Shown: positions 42,177 through 51,579, counted from the first letter of the stretch. The stretch: DNA of 64,000 bases from Gloeobacter kilaueensis JS1 (GCF_000484535.1 NC_022600.1:2976001-3040000), one strand, 5' to 3'. Notes: a model not told the origin generated them from the sequence alone. Made by a program: numbers and translations.

Positions 42177-42941
42177 ATGATCAGCAAAACGACGCTTGCC
42201 GCCCTTGTCAGTGCTGGCCTACTGCTGCCGCTCCTGGGCAGTAGCGCTGGAGCTTATACCTATGTCGAGCAGGGAGGAGATGCGGGCGAGACGCCAACGA
42301 CATTTCAAAATATTGCAATTGGCGCACCCGGTTTGACTGGTGGAGCAGGCAGTTTTGATATTCAAGGCAATATAAGCGAGATCGATCAGGTATCCACTGG
42401 ATTTGCCGATGCGGACGTGTACGCAGTTGCTTTGACAGCAGGCCAGGCATTTACAGCAACAGTGACGGCTACGAGTACTACACAGCCTAATGGAGTTCCA
42501 ACCGCCGATACTGATCTGGTTTTGCTTAACAGCCAGGGAAGCGGACTGGCTTTTAACGCCAATATATTTGTCGATCCCAACGATCCTTTCAACAACAATC
42601 TCAACTCCCAGCTGACGTTTACTCCTACTGTGTCCGGCACCTACTACTTGGGGATTTCCCTGGCTGGATACGACCCAATCAACTTTGCGTCAGGTTCAGG
42701 TGTTTTTGATCCAAGCTTAACTCCTGCTACAGGTACGTACCAGCCTCCTCAGCCAACACCCCTGTGGGACAGTTATTTTGAACTAGGAAGTATTGCCCCC
42801 GATACATTTGCATACAATATTGATTTGCAAGGGGCGACACCAACACCGGAACCGACAGTAGGCGGTGGGTTCATAGCAGTCGGTGCTCTCGGGCTTGTGG
42901 CTGGCCGCAGGCGCAAAGCCAGAGCGAAGCAGACAAGCTAG
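42177..42941 (+). CDS. PEP-CTERM-anchored secreted protein
   Basis: 254 residues: signal peptide LVSAGLLLPLLGSSAGA, a PPC-like beta domain (DVYAVALTAGQAFTATVTATST, SGTYYLGISLAGYDP) and the sorting signal TPEPTVGGGFIAVGALGLVAGRRRKARAK. More divergent from the two paralogues at 34840 and 35811 than those are from each other. GAGGAG lies 10 bases before the ATG. The next gene, a TPR-GT9 fusion, begins 17 bases after the stop, the same arrangement as in the first cassette. Confidence 0.82.
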   Translation: MISKTTLAALVSAGLLLPLLGSSAGAYTYVEQGGDAGETPTTFQNIAIGAPGLTGGAGSFDIQGNISEIDQVSTGFADADVYAVALTAGQAFTATVTATSTTQPNGVPTADTDLVLLNSQGSGLAFNANIFVDPNDPFNNNLNSQLTFTPTVSGTYYLGISLAGYDPINFASGSGVFDPSLTPATGTYQPPQPTPLWDSYFELGSIAPDTFAYNIDLQGATPTPEPTVGGGFIAVGALGLVAGRRRKARAKQTS

Positions 42942-42958
42942 AACGCTGCCTCTTTGTC

Positions 42959-45900
42959 ATGGTCTTCGCTGCACAGCCGCTCGATGCTCTGGAGTTAGCG
43001 CGCCAGTGCTTTCAAGCAGGAGACCTCGATAGAGCCGCCCTGCTTTTTGCACAGGTGCTACAAACGCAGCCCGAGCAGCCGGGCGCACTCAACGGACTGG
43101 GAGTGGTCGCTTTCCAGCGCCAGGAGTTTGCCACAGCAGCGGAGTGGTTTACAAGAGCACTGGCTGTCGAGCCAGCTTCAGCCAAGGTGCAGACCAATTT
43201 GGGCAATGCACTGTCGGCCCTTGAGCAACTGGAGGAAGCGCTCGTCTGCTATCAGAAGGCAATTGCCCTCGATGCGGAGTTTGTTCTTGCCCACTTCAAC
43301 CTTGCGAATTTGCTGGTAAGACAAGAGCGATTTGCAGAGGCGACGGCAGAGTACCGGCGCACGATTATTCTGCAGCCGGGTTTTCTAGAGCCGCACCTGC
43401 GGCTGGCCAATGTCCTGCAAGATCTAGACAGGATACCGGAAGCTATCGCTGTCTATCGCGATGCCATCGCCCTCAACCCAGAAATGGCCGAGTTGCACAA
43501 TGAGTTAGGCGACGCGCTGGAATCACAGGGCGAGTGGGAAGCGGCGGCCTCCTGCTATCGTGAGGCGCTCAGGCTGCAACCCGACTGGGCAGAAGTCCAT
43601 AACAACCTGGGCAATGTACTCAAGGAGCAGCAACAACTGGCGGAGGCCACTGTCAGTTACCGCAGGGCGCTCGAGTGCAATCCGCAGTTGGTCGCGGCGC
43701 TTTACAACCTGGGGAATGTTCTACTCAATCAGCGCCAGTTCACAGAAGCAGCAGCCGTTCTGCGTCAGGCTCTTGCCCTCGATCCAAATTTGGCCGCCGC
43801 TCACGGCGATCTGGGCACGGCCCTGACAGAGTTGGGCCAGCTTGACGCTGCTCAAGAAGAGTACCAGCAGTCGCTGGTGCTCGACCCAGATTGTGCCCAG
43901 ACCCACTGCAACCACGCCTGTCTGCGGATGCTCCACGGCGAGCTGCAGGCTGGACTGGCCGAGTCGGAGTGGCGCTGGCAGACGCCTTTGTTTCTTAAAA
44001 ACCAGCGCGACTTTATCCAGCCTGCCTGGGATGGCACAGACCCAGTGGGCCAGCGAATTTTGATCCGCGCCGAGCAGGGCTTTGGTGACATGATTCAGTT
44101 CGTGCGCTTTGCTAGTGCCCTCAAAGCGCTCGGAGCAACAGTCATCTTCGAGGGCTACGCGCCGCTGCTGCCGCTGCTTTCTAGCTGTCCTGACATTGAT
44201 GAACTTGTGCTGTTTGGTACAGCCCTGCCGCCCTACGACTTGCACGCAGCGATGATGAGCCTACCGCTTTTGCTGGGTACGACCGTCGAGACGATTCCAG
44301 CTCCGGTGCCGTACCTGCGCGCTCCCGTGCGCAGCAAGTTACCCGCTGAATTGCAGATTGCCCTTACCGGCGAGCAGCGGCTGAAAGTGGGCATCGTCTG
44401 GGCTCCAGGTCTGCGCTTCTTCCTCGATTACAAGCGCTACTGCCCCCTCGAACACTTCGCGCCGCTATTTGCTTTTGAGAACATCGCTTTTTTCTCCCTC
44501 TACAAGGGAGAACGAGCCGCAGAGCTGGCTGCTTATGGCGAGCGGATCACCGACGTTGGTTCTCATTGCACCGACTTTGCCGACACCGCCTGGGCAATCG
44601 ACAAACTCGATCTGGTGATCACTGTGGACACGGCGGTCGCCCATCTAGCCGGGGCAATGGGCAAACCGGTCTGGATCTTGCTGCCCCGTGTGCCGGACTG
44701 GCGCTGGTTGCTGGAGCGCCCCGACAGCCCCTGGTATCCCACGGCTCGCCTTTTTCGTCAGCCCACACCGGAAGAATGGACGGCAGTGCTGGAAAATGTT
44801 GCCGCCGCCTTGCAGGAGCGGGCCAGCCAGTCCAGCCAGCTCGCTCTGCTGGATCGACAGGTGCAGGCCATGCTCGAAGAAGTTGCCGGGCACCTGGAGG
44901 CAGGGCGGCCCGAGCAGGCTGCCGCCCTCTGTCAGCGCGCCCTCGCCCTGCAACCTCAAAGAGCAGAAATTCATAACGACCTGGGCATCGCCTTGATGGA
45001 CCAGGGAAAATACCAGCAAGCGGAGGCCGCCTGCAGGCGGGCGATTGCCCTGCAACCGAATTTTGCCCCAGCCCACAGCAATCTCAGCCAGGTGCTCAAA
45101 GAACTGGGCAGGCTCAACGAGGCAGTAGCCAGTTGCCGCCAGGCCGTCGCTCTCCAGCCCGGCTGGCCCGAGTTGCACTTTAACCTCGGTGAACTGCTCG
45201 AATGTCAGGCCAACTTCGAGGCGGCAGAAGCGAGCTACCGGGAGGGCGTTCGGCTTGCCCCCAATCTGGCAGATGGTTACACCAGCCTTGGCTTTGCGCT
45301 GCAGGAACAGGGCAAATTTGGCGAGGCGCTGGATTGTTATGCCCAGGCGCTCCAACTGGACCCCGAGGCCGCCCAGGCCCACTTCAACCGGGCGACGGTT
45401 CTGCTTTTGCTCGCAGAGTTCAAAGAAGGCTGGGCAGAGTTCGAGTGGCGGCGAGAATTGCCGCTCTACAGCGCCTTTGCTCGACACTTCAGCCAGCCGC
45501 GCTGGGACGGAGACTACCAGGCATTAAAAGGCAAGACGCTTTTTATCCAGGCAGAAGGGGGCTTTGGCGACGCGATTCAGTTCGTGCGCTACGCGGCGCA
45601 GTTGCAGGCGGCGGGGGCGCGGGTGATCGTCGAGTGCCTGCCTGCCCTCCAGCCGCTTCTTGCTACCTGTGCCGGTATCGACCAGCTCGCCACGCCCGGC
45701 GAAGCGCTGCCGCCCTTTGACGCCCACGCCCTGCTGCTCAGTCTGCCGGGAATCACTGAGGCGCGGATAGAGACGATCCCTCGCGATGTTCCTTACCTGC
45801 GGGCTCCCGAAACCTGCCGATTGCCTGAGCATCTACAGCAATCGCTGAACGGGAGCAAGTCGGCTCCACGGGTGGGCATCGTCTGGTCCGCCAAGCAGTT

Positions 45901-46312
45901 GTTCTACAGCGATCACAAGCGCTACTGCCCCCTCGAACACTTCGCGCCGCTAGTCGCTTTTGAGAACATCGCTTTTTTCTCCCTCTACAAGGGAGAACGA
46001 GCCGCAGAGCTGGCTGCTTACGGCGAGCGGATCACCGACGTTGGTTCTCATTGCGCCGACTTTGCCGACACCGCCTGGGCGATTGACAAACTCGATCTGG
46101 TGATCACAGTCGATACGGCAGTCGCCCATCTGGCCGGGGCAATGGGCAAACCGGTCTGGATCTTGCTGCCCCATGTGCCGGACTGGCGCTGGTTGCTGGA
46201 GCGCCCCGACAGCCCCTGGTATCCCACGGCCCGCCTGTTTCGTCAGCCCGCCCCCGGCGATTGGACTTCAGTACTGGCTCAAGTCAGCGGAGATTTGCAA
46301 GTGCATTTTTGA
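42959..46312 (+). CDS. Double TPR-GT9 fusion protein
   Basis: 1117 residues, twice the length of its relatives. Unit 1 (about 1-620) has nine TPRs and a GT9-like domain (WDGTDPVGQRILIRAEQGFGDMIQFVRFASAL). Unit 2 (about 630-1117) has five TPRs and a second GT9-like domain (WDGDYQALKGKTLFIQAEGGFGDAIQFVRYAAQL). Both domains end with KRYCPLEHFAPL...VITVDTAVAHLAGAMGKPVWILLP. The last 113 codons of each are about 95% identical in DNA, pointing to recent duplication or conversion. The N-terminus is almost identical to that of 36621. It overlaps the convergent small TPR gene by 29 bases. Confidence 0.88.
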   Translation: MVFAAQPLDALELARQCFQAGDLDRAALLFAQVLQTQPEQPGALNGLGVVAFQRQEFATAAEWFTRALAVEPASAKVQTNLGNALSALEQLEEALVCYQKAIALDAEFVLAHFNLANLLVRQERFAEATAEYRRTIILQPGFLEPHLRLANVLQDLDRIPEAIAVYRDAIALNPEMAELHNELGDALESQGEWEAAASCYREALRLQPDWAEVHNNLGNVLKEQQQLAEATVSYRRALECNPQLVAALYNLGNVLLNQRQFTEAAAVLRQALALDPNLAAAHGDLGTALTELGQLDAAQEEYQQSLVLDPDCAQTHCNHACLRMLHGELQAGLAESEWRWQTPLFLKNQRDFIQPAWDGTDPVGQRILIRAEQGFGDMIQFVRFASALKALGATVIFEGYAPLLPLLSSCPDIDELVLFGTALPPYDLHAAMMSLPLLLGTTVETIPAPVPYLRAPVRSKLPAELQIALTGEQRLKVGIVWAPGLRFFLDYKRYCPLEHFAPLFAFENIAFFSLYKGERAAELAAYGERITDVGSHCTDFADTAWAIDKLDLVITVDTAVAHLAGAMGKPVWILLPRVPDWRWLLERPDSPWYPTARLFRQPTPEEWTAVLENVAAALQERASQSSQLALLDRQVQAMLEEVAGHLEAGRPEQAAALCQRALALQPQRAEIHNDLGIALMDQGKYQQAEAACRRAIALQPNFAPAHSNLSQVLKELGRLNEAVASCRQAVALQPGWPELHFNLGELLECQANFEAAEASYREGVRLAPNLADGYTSLGFALQEQGKFGEALDCYAQALQLDPEAAQAHFNRATVLLLLAEFKEGWAEFEWRRELPLYSAFARHFSQPRWDGDYQALKGKTLFIQAEGGFGDAIQFVRYAAQLQAAGARVIVECLPALQPLLATCAGIDQLATPGEALPPFDAHALLLSLPGITEARIETIPRDVPYLRAPETCRLPEHLQQSLNGSKSAPRVGIVWSAKQLFYSDHKRYCPLEHFAPLVAFENIAFFSLYKGERAAELAAYGERITDVGSHCADFADTAWAIDKLDLVITVDTAVAHLAGAMGKPVWILLPHVPDWRWLLERPDSPWYPTARLFRQPAPGDWTSVLAQVSGDLQVHF
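44426..44764 (+). repeat. Internal direct repeat of the TPR-GT9 fusion, copy 1
   Basis: 339 bases, about 95% identical to 45911-46249, covering the C-terminal half of the first GT9-like domain. Confidence 0.85.
45911..46249 (+). repeat. Internal direct repeat of the TPR-GT9 fusion, copy 2
   Basis: Same-length partner of 44426-44764 in the second GT9-like domain. The upstream parts of the two domains are much more divergent, so identity is confined to this block. Confidence 0.85.
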
Positions 46313-46604
46313 GCATTCGATGAGAAACCCGTACCCGGCTGAAGGGGTGCCTGGGGGGAACCTGTGCCTCCTCGGTCTGCAGGAGCGGCTGCAATAGCTC
46401 AAGCGCCCTGGCAAAATCGACCTTCGCCGCCGCCCTTTGCCTGGCTGCAAGATAGAAAAATCCTCGCGAACCATACAAAAACGGATCGTCCGGTTCGCGC
46501 TCGATCGCTCTGTTGTATTCATCGAGGGCACCGGGTATGTCTCCCAGGTGGTGTTTTCTTGCCGCTGTTTCGATGAGCAGTTGCAAATTGTCCTTTGTTT
46601 CCAT
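46284..46604 (-). CDS. Small TPR protein
   Basis: 106 residues from METKDNLQLLIETAARK. One to two TPR units are visible (HHLGDIPGALDEYNRAIEREPDDPFLYGSRGFFYLAARQRAAAKVDFARALEL). It could be a stand-alone adaptor or a fragment. It lies convergent to the TPR-GT9 fusion with a 29-base overlap. No signal peptide. Confidence 0.55.
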   Translation of the reverse strand: METKDNLQLLIETAARKHHLGDIPGALDEYNRAIEREPDDPFLYGSRGFFYLAARQRAAAKVDFARALELLQPLLQTEEAQVPPRHPFSRVRVSHRMLKNALANLR

Positions 46605-46956
46605 CAAGAAGCTGTCCGGACAAACGACTGGTTAGGGAGCTGGTCTGGCTTTCTGTCACTCAAAATCCGCGTTTCTACACTCCTGCTGCGCACCGAACCG
46701 CAAGCAAGATTCGTCCTGAATGACATCAACAGCGGACGATCAGCGATATTCAATTTTTGCACACATTTCCTGTATTCTATAACACCTATATTTGGTTCAG
46801 CAGTGGAATGTACCAACCTTAAAACTCTTATTTCACAGGCGTTTGAGGCTTGTTAGCAGCGTAGCAGATGCACAATCTATGTTGCCCTCCGTACATGCCC
46901 CTATGGGCTTCTGCCCTTACAATGCTCTCGTTCCACTACTCGGTAGAGAAGCAACT
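46605..46956. other. Intergenic region, no gene seen
   Basis: About 350 bases between the divergent small TPR gene and the repeat-protein gene. AT-rich around 46740-46800 (CCTGTATTCTATAACACCTATATTTGG), where promoters may lie. No recognisable motif or RNA. Confidence 0.35.
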
Positions 46957-48132
46957 ATGATCACTCCCCCGGTCCTCCGAGCGACTCGGACACTGTGTTT
47001 GTCCCTCCTTCTGGCACCAGCTCTCGGTCTGACGGCACTTTCCAGCCGCGCTGAGGCAGGTACTTTTACTTCCCTTTATTCGTTCTGCGCCGATCTCACC
47101 ATCTGCGTCGATGGGTCGTTCCCCAACGACCTGCTGCAGGGCAGCGACGGCAACTTCTACGGCACGACAGCGGGAGGCGGTAATTTTTCCGCCGGTACCG
47201 TCTTCAAAGTAACGCCGGACGGCAGCCTGAGCACCCTCTATACCTTCACCGGCGACATCGACGGTTCTACGCCCAACGCCCTTGCGAAGGGCAAGGGCAG
47301 CAAGTTCTTCTACGGCACCACCCAGGTTGGCGGCAACCCGGATGCCTCCAGCGGCACCGTCTTTAAGATCGATACCGCTGGCAATCTGAGTACTCTTTAC
47401 ACCTTCACAGGCGCTAGCGATGGCGGCAACCCCCTCGCTGCACCGACCCTCGGCAGCGGCTACGCTCTGTACGGCACGACCTCAGCTGGAGGCCAGTTCG
47501 GAGCCGGTACGATCTACAAGTTCCTGCCGAACAGCAGCGTGAGCGCTCTGGGCTCGTTTAACTTCAACAACGGCAGTGGTTCATCTGCCGAATTGCTCAG
47601 CACCGGGAAGAACAACTTTGTTGGCACCTCCACGATCGGTGGACAATTTGGCCTCGGCAATATCTACCAGGTCAATGCCAAGGGCAAAGTCACGAGCCTC
47701 TACTCGTTTACCGGTGGCAGCGACGGTGAGTTGCCCAACGCCGGTCTCATCCTCGGCGCTGACGGCAACTACTACGGCACCACCGAAGAGGGCGGGGATC
47801 TGGGCCTCGGCACGATCTTCCAGGTATCGCCGATCGGCACCCTGACGACGCTCTACACCTTCAGCGGCCCCGACGGAGCGAGCCCTACCAGCGCTCTGGT
47901 GCTGGGGAGTGACGGCAACTTCTATGGCACCACCAGCAGCGGCGGTGACTTTGGCTTCGGCACGATCTTCCAGCTCACGCCCGATGGCACCTTCACTGTC
48001 CTCTATTCATTCAACAGCACCGACGGTGCCGCGCCCAACACGCTGCTGCTGGCGAGCGACGGTGCCTTCTACAGCACGACGACGAGCGGTGGCCTCTACG
48101 GCCAGGGCACGATCTTCAAGTTCCAGCCTTGA
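46957..48132 (+). CDS. Secreted Gloeobacter/Verrucomicrobia-type repeat protein
   Basis: 391 residues. Signal peptide LCLSLLLAPALGLTALSSRAEA-G. The mature protein consists of seven repeats of about 50 residues of the form LYTFTGGSDG..P...L..GSDGNFYGTTxxGGxxGxGTIFQLTPDG, the motif known as the Gloeo_Verruco repeat (TIGR03803), thought to fold as a beta-propeller-like array. It would be extracellular or outer-membrane associated; function unknown. The ATG at 46957 sits at the signal peptide; a longer frame from 46792 is unlikely. It is followed by a strong terminator. Confidence 0.88.
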   Translation: MITPPVLRATRTLCLSLLLAPALGLTALSSRAEAGTFTSLYSFCADLTICVDGSFPNDLLQGSDGNFYGTTAGGGNFSAGTVFKVTPDGSLSTLYTFTGDIDGSTPNALAKGKGSKFFYGTTQVGGNPDASSGTVFKIDTAGNLSTLYTFTGASDGGNPLAAPTLGSGYALYGTTSAGGQFGAGTIYKFLPNSSVSALGSFNFNNGSGSSAELLSTGKNNFVGTSTIGGQFGLGNIYQVNAKGKVTSLYSFTGGSDGELPNAGLILGADGNYYGTTEEGGDLGLGTIFQVSPIGTLTTLYTFSGPDGASPTSALVLGSDGNFYGTTSSGGDFGFGTIFQLTPDGTFTVLYSFNSTDGAAPNTLLLASDGAFYSTTTSGGLYGQGTIFKFQP

Positions 48133-48153
48133 TCCACGTCGAACCTGACACCG

Positions 48154-48186
48154 AAATGGGGAGAGCTGGGTCTTTCCCCATTTTTT
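48154..48186 (+). terminator. Intrinsic terminator of the repeat-protein gene
   Basis: AAATGGGGA (48154-48162) pairs with TCCCCATTT (48175-48183), followed by T residues to 48186. It lies 22 bases past the stop. Confidence 0.9.
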
Positions 48187-48191
48187 CTATC

Positions 48192-48221
48192 TTTAACGGC
48201 TCGACAACCTTCTATTAACCT
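48192..48221 (+). promoter_or_regulatory. Candidate Pho box A upstream of the TonB receptor
   Basis: Three 8-mers with exact 3-base spacers: TTTAACGG ctc GACAACCT tct ATTAACCT. Close to the cyanobacterial Pho-box pattern (YTTAAYYW, 11-base period). TACAGT follows at 48236-48241 (14 bases), a possible -10. Confidence 0.55.
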
Positions 48222-48328
48222 TGCCGGTGCATTCTTACAGTACGGTGCATCCACACTGCCCTGTTCAAATCTTCACCCGTTCACCACGACCGGCTCCACC
48301 CAAAAATATTTCCCACGAAAGCTCACAA

Positions 48329-48347
48329 GATAACCAACCCTTAACCA
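48329..48347 (+). promoter_or_regulatory. Candidate Pho box B upstream of the TonB receptor
   Basis: Two 8-mers in the same register: GATAACCA acc CTTAACCA, followed by TACAGT at 48356-48361. The first unit differs from consensus at one position. It lies about 150 bases before the receptor start. The remainder of 48187-48493 has no gene. Confidence 0.45.
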
Positions 48348-48493
48348 ACTCCTGGTACAGTACTTCACGAACGCTCGATTTAGCCATGACAATTAGGTAG
48401 CTCAGCCTGCTCGTCAGCAAACAAAGGACAGAGCTGACTTTTAGTTATGACTATGTTTTGCGTTCATTATCTGTTGGGGAGTGCGTGAAAGTC

Positions 48494-51382
48494 ATGTATC
48501 AGTTGAGCCAAAAAAATAGTGCTGTTGATTTGAGAAAGCTCCGGCGCTACACGCCGCTGGTCTGCCTGGCGTGGCTGACCAGTTTGGCAGCACTGCCGGT
48601 CCAGGCCGAACAGCCGCCTGTCGTCGCTCGCGCCACTGTTAACGATACGACCGTCAGCAAAGTCAAAGACCTCGCCCACACCGCTTCTGTCAATGCCAAA
48701 GACCTTGTGCAGCAGCAGGAAGAGCAGGCGCTGTTCGCCCTTGCTCCTGAGCCTGTGCAGGCCCAACTGCTCGACCCGGCTTCGACTCCCTTAGAGCTTG
48801 CCCAACAGGCAAAGCCGTCCCAGGCTCCTGCCGCCGGCAGCACCGATGGAACGGATGAGACGGATCTGCTCGAAGATGTGACGGTGACCGGCACCCGCAC
48901 CCGCAGGCCGGAGTTGGAGACGCCTACTACGGTTTACACGGTCGATAGAAAGGACATTGAGGCGACCGGGGCTTCGACCGTAAACGATGTGCTCAAGCTC
49001 ATTCCCAACGTCACCGCCCTCGACTCACTCGGCGGTGTCAACTCCGAGACGAGCACCTATATCCGTGGCCTGGACACGCGCCGCATCCTGTTTTTGATCG
49101 ACGGCGCGCCGATTATTCGTGCCGCCGACAACCGTGCGGCTGACATCGGTAGAACACCGGTGGTCAATGTCGAGCGCATCGAAGTCATCACCGGTGGTGC
49201 GACGCTCAAGTACAGCTCCGATGCAATTGCCGGGGTGATCAACGTGATCACTCAGGTACCGAGTGGGCCGCCCAAAGTCAGGGTGAACACCACCAACGGC
49301 AGCTTTGGTTACAGTCAGTACCGCATCGATCTTTCAGGCAGCAACGGCATTGGCAAAGATCAGGAAGGCTTCTTCGGCTACAACCTCGGTTACGAGCGTC
49401 GCAGTGCCCTTAACAACTTCAGTGGCAACTATTATCAGGATCCTGTCGGTGCAGGCATACAGGTAGCTAATTCTATTTCTTTCTTAGATCCTGATGGCTT
49501 CGCTAAAATATTTCCTGAATTCGACCCGAAGAAGGGTGCTCAAATTGGTAGTCTTCAGCTCTTTCAGAACCCTGTAAAAATTCCGAGTGTCACTTCAGGA
49601 GCCTATACCTTCAACGACTTTTACTACAGCAAGTTTGTCTACAAGCCTGCGGTAGATCACACGATCACCTTCAACTTTACTCAGCTAAATTCTCACCTGG
49701 GCGATCAGTTTGCTCTGCCCAATGCTGCCAATAAGTGCTACATTGTTCCGCCACCTCAAGTATTGGGCGGCAATCTCTACCGGATCCTTCCAATCGCTAC
49801 CAATCCCTTCAGAAATCTCGTTCAAAAATTGAACGATTCTGGAAGCGGAGATCAAGCTCTGTATAATCTTCAGCAGCTGGCAGCTCAGGGTGACCAAAAC
49901 GCACAGCAGATAGTCAAAGGTTATGCGCTATGCACCTACTTGCCTCAGTATACAGCTCCTGTATACAATGCTTCTTTTGGTGGTTTTGTCACTCCCGCCT
50001 CACAGTACTCAACTTTCGGTGGCCTCGGTGATCAGCGGGAAGATGACACGAGTGCCCGCTTTGCTTGGGACTGGAAGATCAACAAGACCGACACTCTCAG
50101 CGCTCAATTCTCTTACTATGGCTCGTTCTTCGACTATCCCTCGGCTCTGGGTACGCAGTTTGTCTCCAGTCGCTCAATGGATGGGCAGTTGCGCTACACA
50201 GCCCAACCCCTCGACGACTTCTCTTTGAATATGGGTGCAGAGTTTACGACTTTGCGCTACAACGCGGTACCCGAGCTTGGCGCAGGTCCTGATGGAGTTC
50301 CACGGAACGTGCCTGGGAACTCAGTTGGTTTCATTCTTTACTTTCCCTACGACCGTGAAATCAACCGCTGGTCTGTCTTTTTTACAGGTGAGCTAAAGAG
50401 CCCCGATAAAGCTTTCACCCTCGATTTCGGTGCCCGCATGACCAACGACAACTACTTCGGCACCTACACCACGCCCGGCGTTGCCATGCGGTACAACTTT
50501 AGCGGTTCTTCCGAGCCGGAGCCCGTGTCTTTGCGCGCCAATTGGACAGCGAGCGTCAAAACTCCCGGTCTGGCTCAACTATTTGGCTATGGAGCTTCCA
50601 ATACCTCACTTCCCCAAGACTACTACGCTCCCAATCCATATCTTAAGCCAGAACTTGGGACAGTGTACGACATTGGCCTGGATATTAAACTCAGCCCTAC
50701 TTCCTTGTTGCGTGCAACTTACTACCGGGTAGATATCAAGAACTATCTGCTCGACAACGTGTTTGTCAACCTCGACAATATTCCTGGCGCTCCTAATGAT
50801 GTTGTAGCCCCCTTTATCACTATCAACACCCAGGCGTACCGCAGCTCGGGCTGGGAGTTTGCCTTCGATTGGCAGATCATTCCTGAACTCGGTTTCAAAC
50901 TCGCCAGCGCGATCACCGACGCGCAACCGGTGGGCGACCAGCTCAGCGATACCTACACCGACCCGACCACTGGCAAGGTAAGACCGGTGCCGGATGCCGG
51001 AGTTCAAAGCGGCTACTACTACGGCTACAACGCCCTGGACGTGCCCTTCAACAGCACTACCGTCAGCCTGCGCTACGGCACACCCAGCGGCTTTAACGTT
51101 GCCCTCACCGGTCAGTTGATTGGCAGACGACCCCGCCTCTATGGCAACAACTACTATCCGGACTACGCCAAGTGGGATCTCACTTTCAAGGCTCCGATCA
51201 GCCGCAATGTCGCCCTCACTGGCGGTGTGTTCAACATCTTCAACGACCAGAGTCCGCTTGCTGATTCTTCCTTCAAACTGGGCACGCTGCTCTCGCCGCC
51301 GACGAGCTTTCGCATCGGCGTAGAGGCGACGTTTGATGTTGCCAGCAGCTTCGGAAAAGAAGGTAGCAGCGAGGGCAAATAA
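48494..51382 (+). CDS. TonB-dependent outer-membrane receptor
   Basis: 962 residues. Signal peptide ending LPVQA-EQ; a TonB-box-like DLLEDVTVTGTRT near residue 125; a plug domain (TTVYTVDRKDIEATGASTVNDVLKLIPNVTALDS, YIRGLDTRRILFLIDGAP, RIEVITGGATLKYSSDAIAGVINVI); then a beta-barrel ending FRIGVEATFDVASSFG, with a short tail. It should take up a solute at the outer membrane. Two candidate Pho boxes upstream suggest the substrate could be a phosphorus source, which is an inference. ATG 48494 is used; a GTG at 48485, nearer to GGGGAG, is an alternative. Confidence 0.92.
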   Translation: MYQLSQKNSAVDLRKLRRYTPLVCLAWLTSLAALPVQAEQPPVVARATVNDTTVSKVKDLAHTASVNAKDLVQQQEEQALFALAPEPVQAQLLDPASTPLELAQQAKPSQAPAAGSTDGTDETDLLEDVTVTGTRTRRPELETPTTVYTVDRKDIEATGASTVNDVLKLIPNVTALDSLGGVNSETSTYIRGLDTRRILFLIDGAPIIRAADNRAADIGRTPVVNVERIEVITGGATLKYSSDAIAGVINVITQVPSGPPKVRVNTTNGSFGYSQYRIDLSGSNGIGKDQEGFFGYNLGYERRSALNNFSGNYYQDPVGAGIQVANSISFLDPDGFAKIFPEFDPKKGAQIGSLQLFQNPVKIPSVTSGAYTFNDFYYSKFVYKPAVDHTITFNFTQLNSHLGDQFALPNAANKCYIVPPPQVLGGNLYRILPIATNPFRNLVQKLNDSGSGDQALYNLQQLAAQGDQNAQQIVKGYALCTYLPQYTAPVYNASFGGFVTPASQYSTFGGLGDQREDDTSARFAWDWKINKTDTLSAQFSYYGSFFDYPSALGTQFVSSRSMDGQLRYTAQPLDDFSLNMGAEFTTLRYNAVPELGAGPDGVPRNVPGNSVGFILYFPYDREINRWSVFFTGELKSPDKAFTLDFGARMTNDNYFGTYTTPGVAMRYNFSGSSEPEPVSLRANWTASVKTPGLAQLFGYGASNTSLPQDYYAPNPYLKPELGTVYDIGLDIKLSPTSLLRATYYRVDIKNYLLDNVFVNLDNIPGAPNDVVAPFITINTQAYRSSGWEFAFDWQIIPELGFKLASAITDAQPVGDQLSDTYTDPTTGKVRPVPDAGVQSGYYYGYNALDVPFNSTTVSLRYGTPSGFNVALTGQLIGRRPRLYGNNYYPDYAKWDLTFKAPISRNVALTGGVFNIFNDQSPLADSSFKLGTLLSPPTSFRIGVEATFDVASSFGKEGSSEGK

Positions 51383-51579
51383 AAGCGCAGGGCAAGGAAG
51401 CTGCGGTGAACCACTTTTGGTTTACTTCTGGAGTAGACTGTCAGTAGACTACGATGTTGCGCTTCCAGACTCTGCACTCCAGCTGTGAGCGCGAGGGGGT
51501 TTACTCGCCACTTCCAGCCCCTGTAGGTAGCCTGGAAACAGAGAAAGTAGCAAACAAAAGCCCGCCAGGAGAAAGCCCA

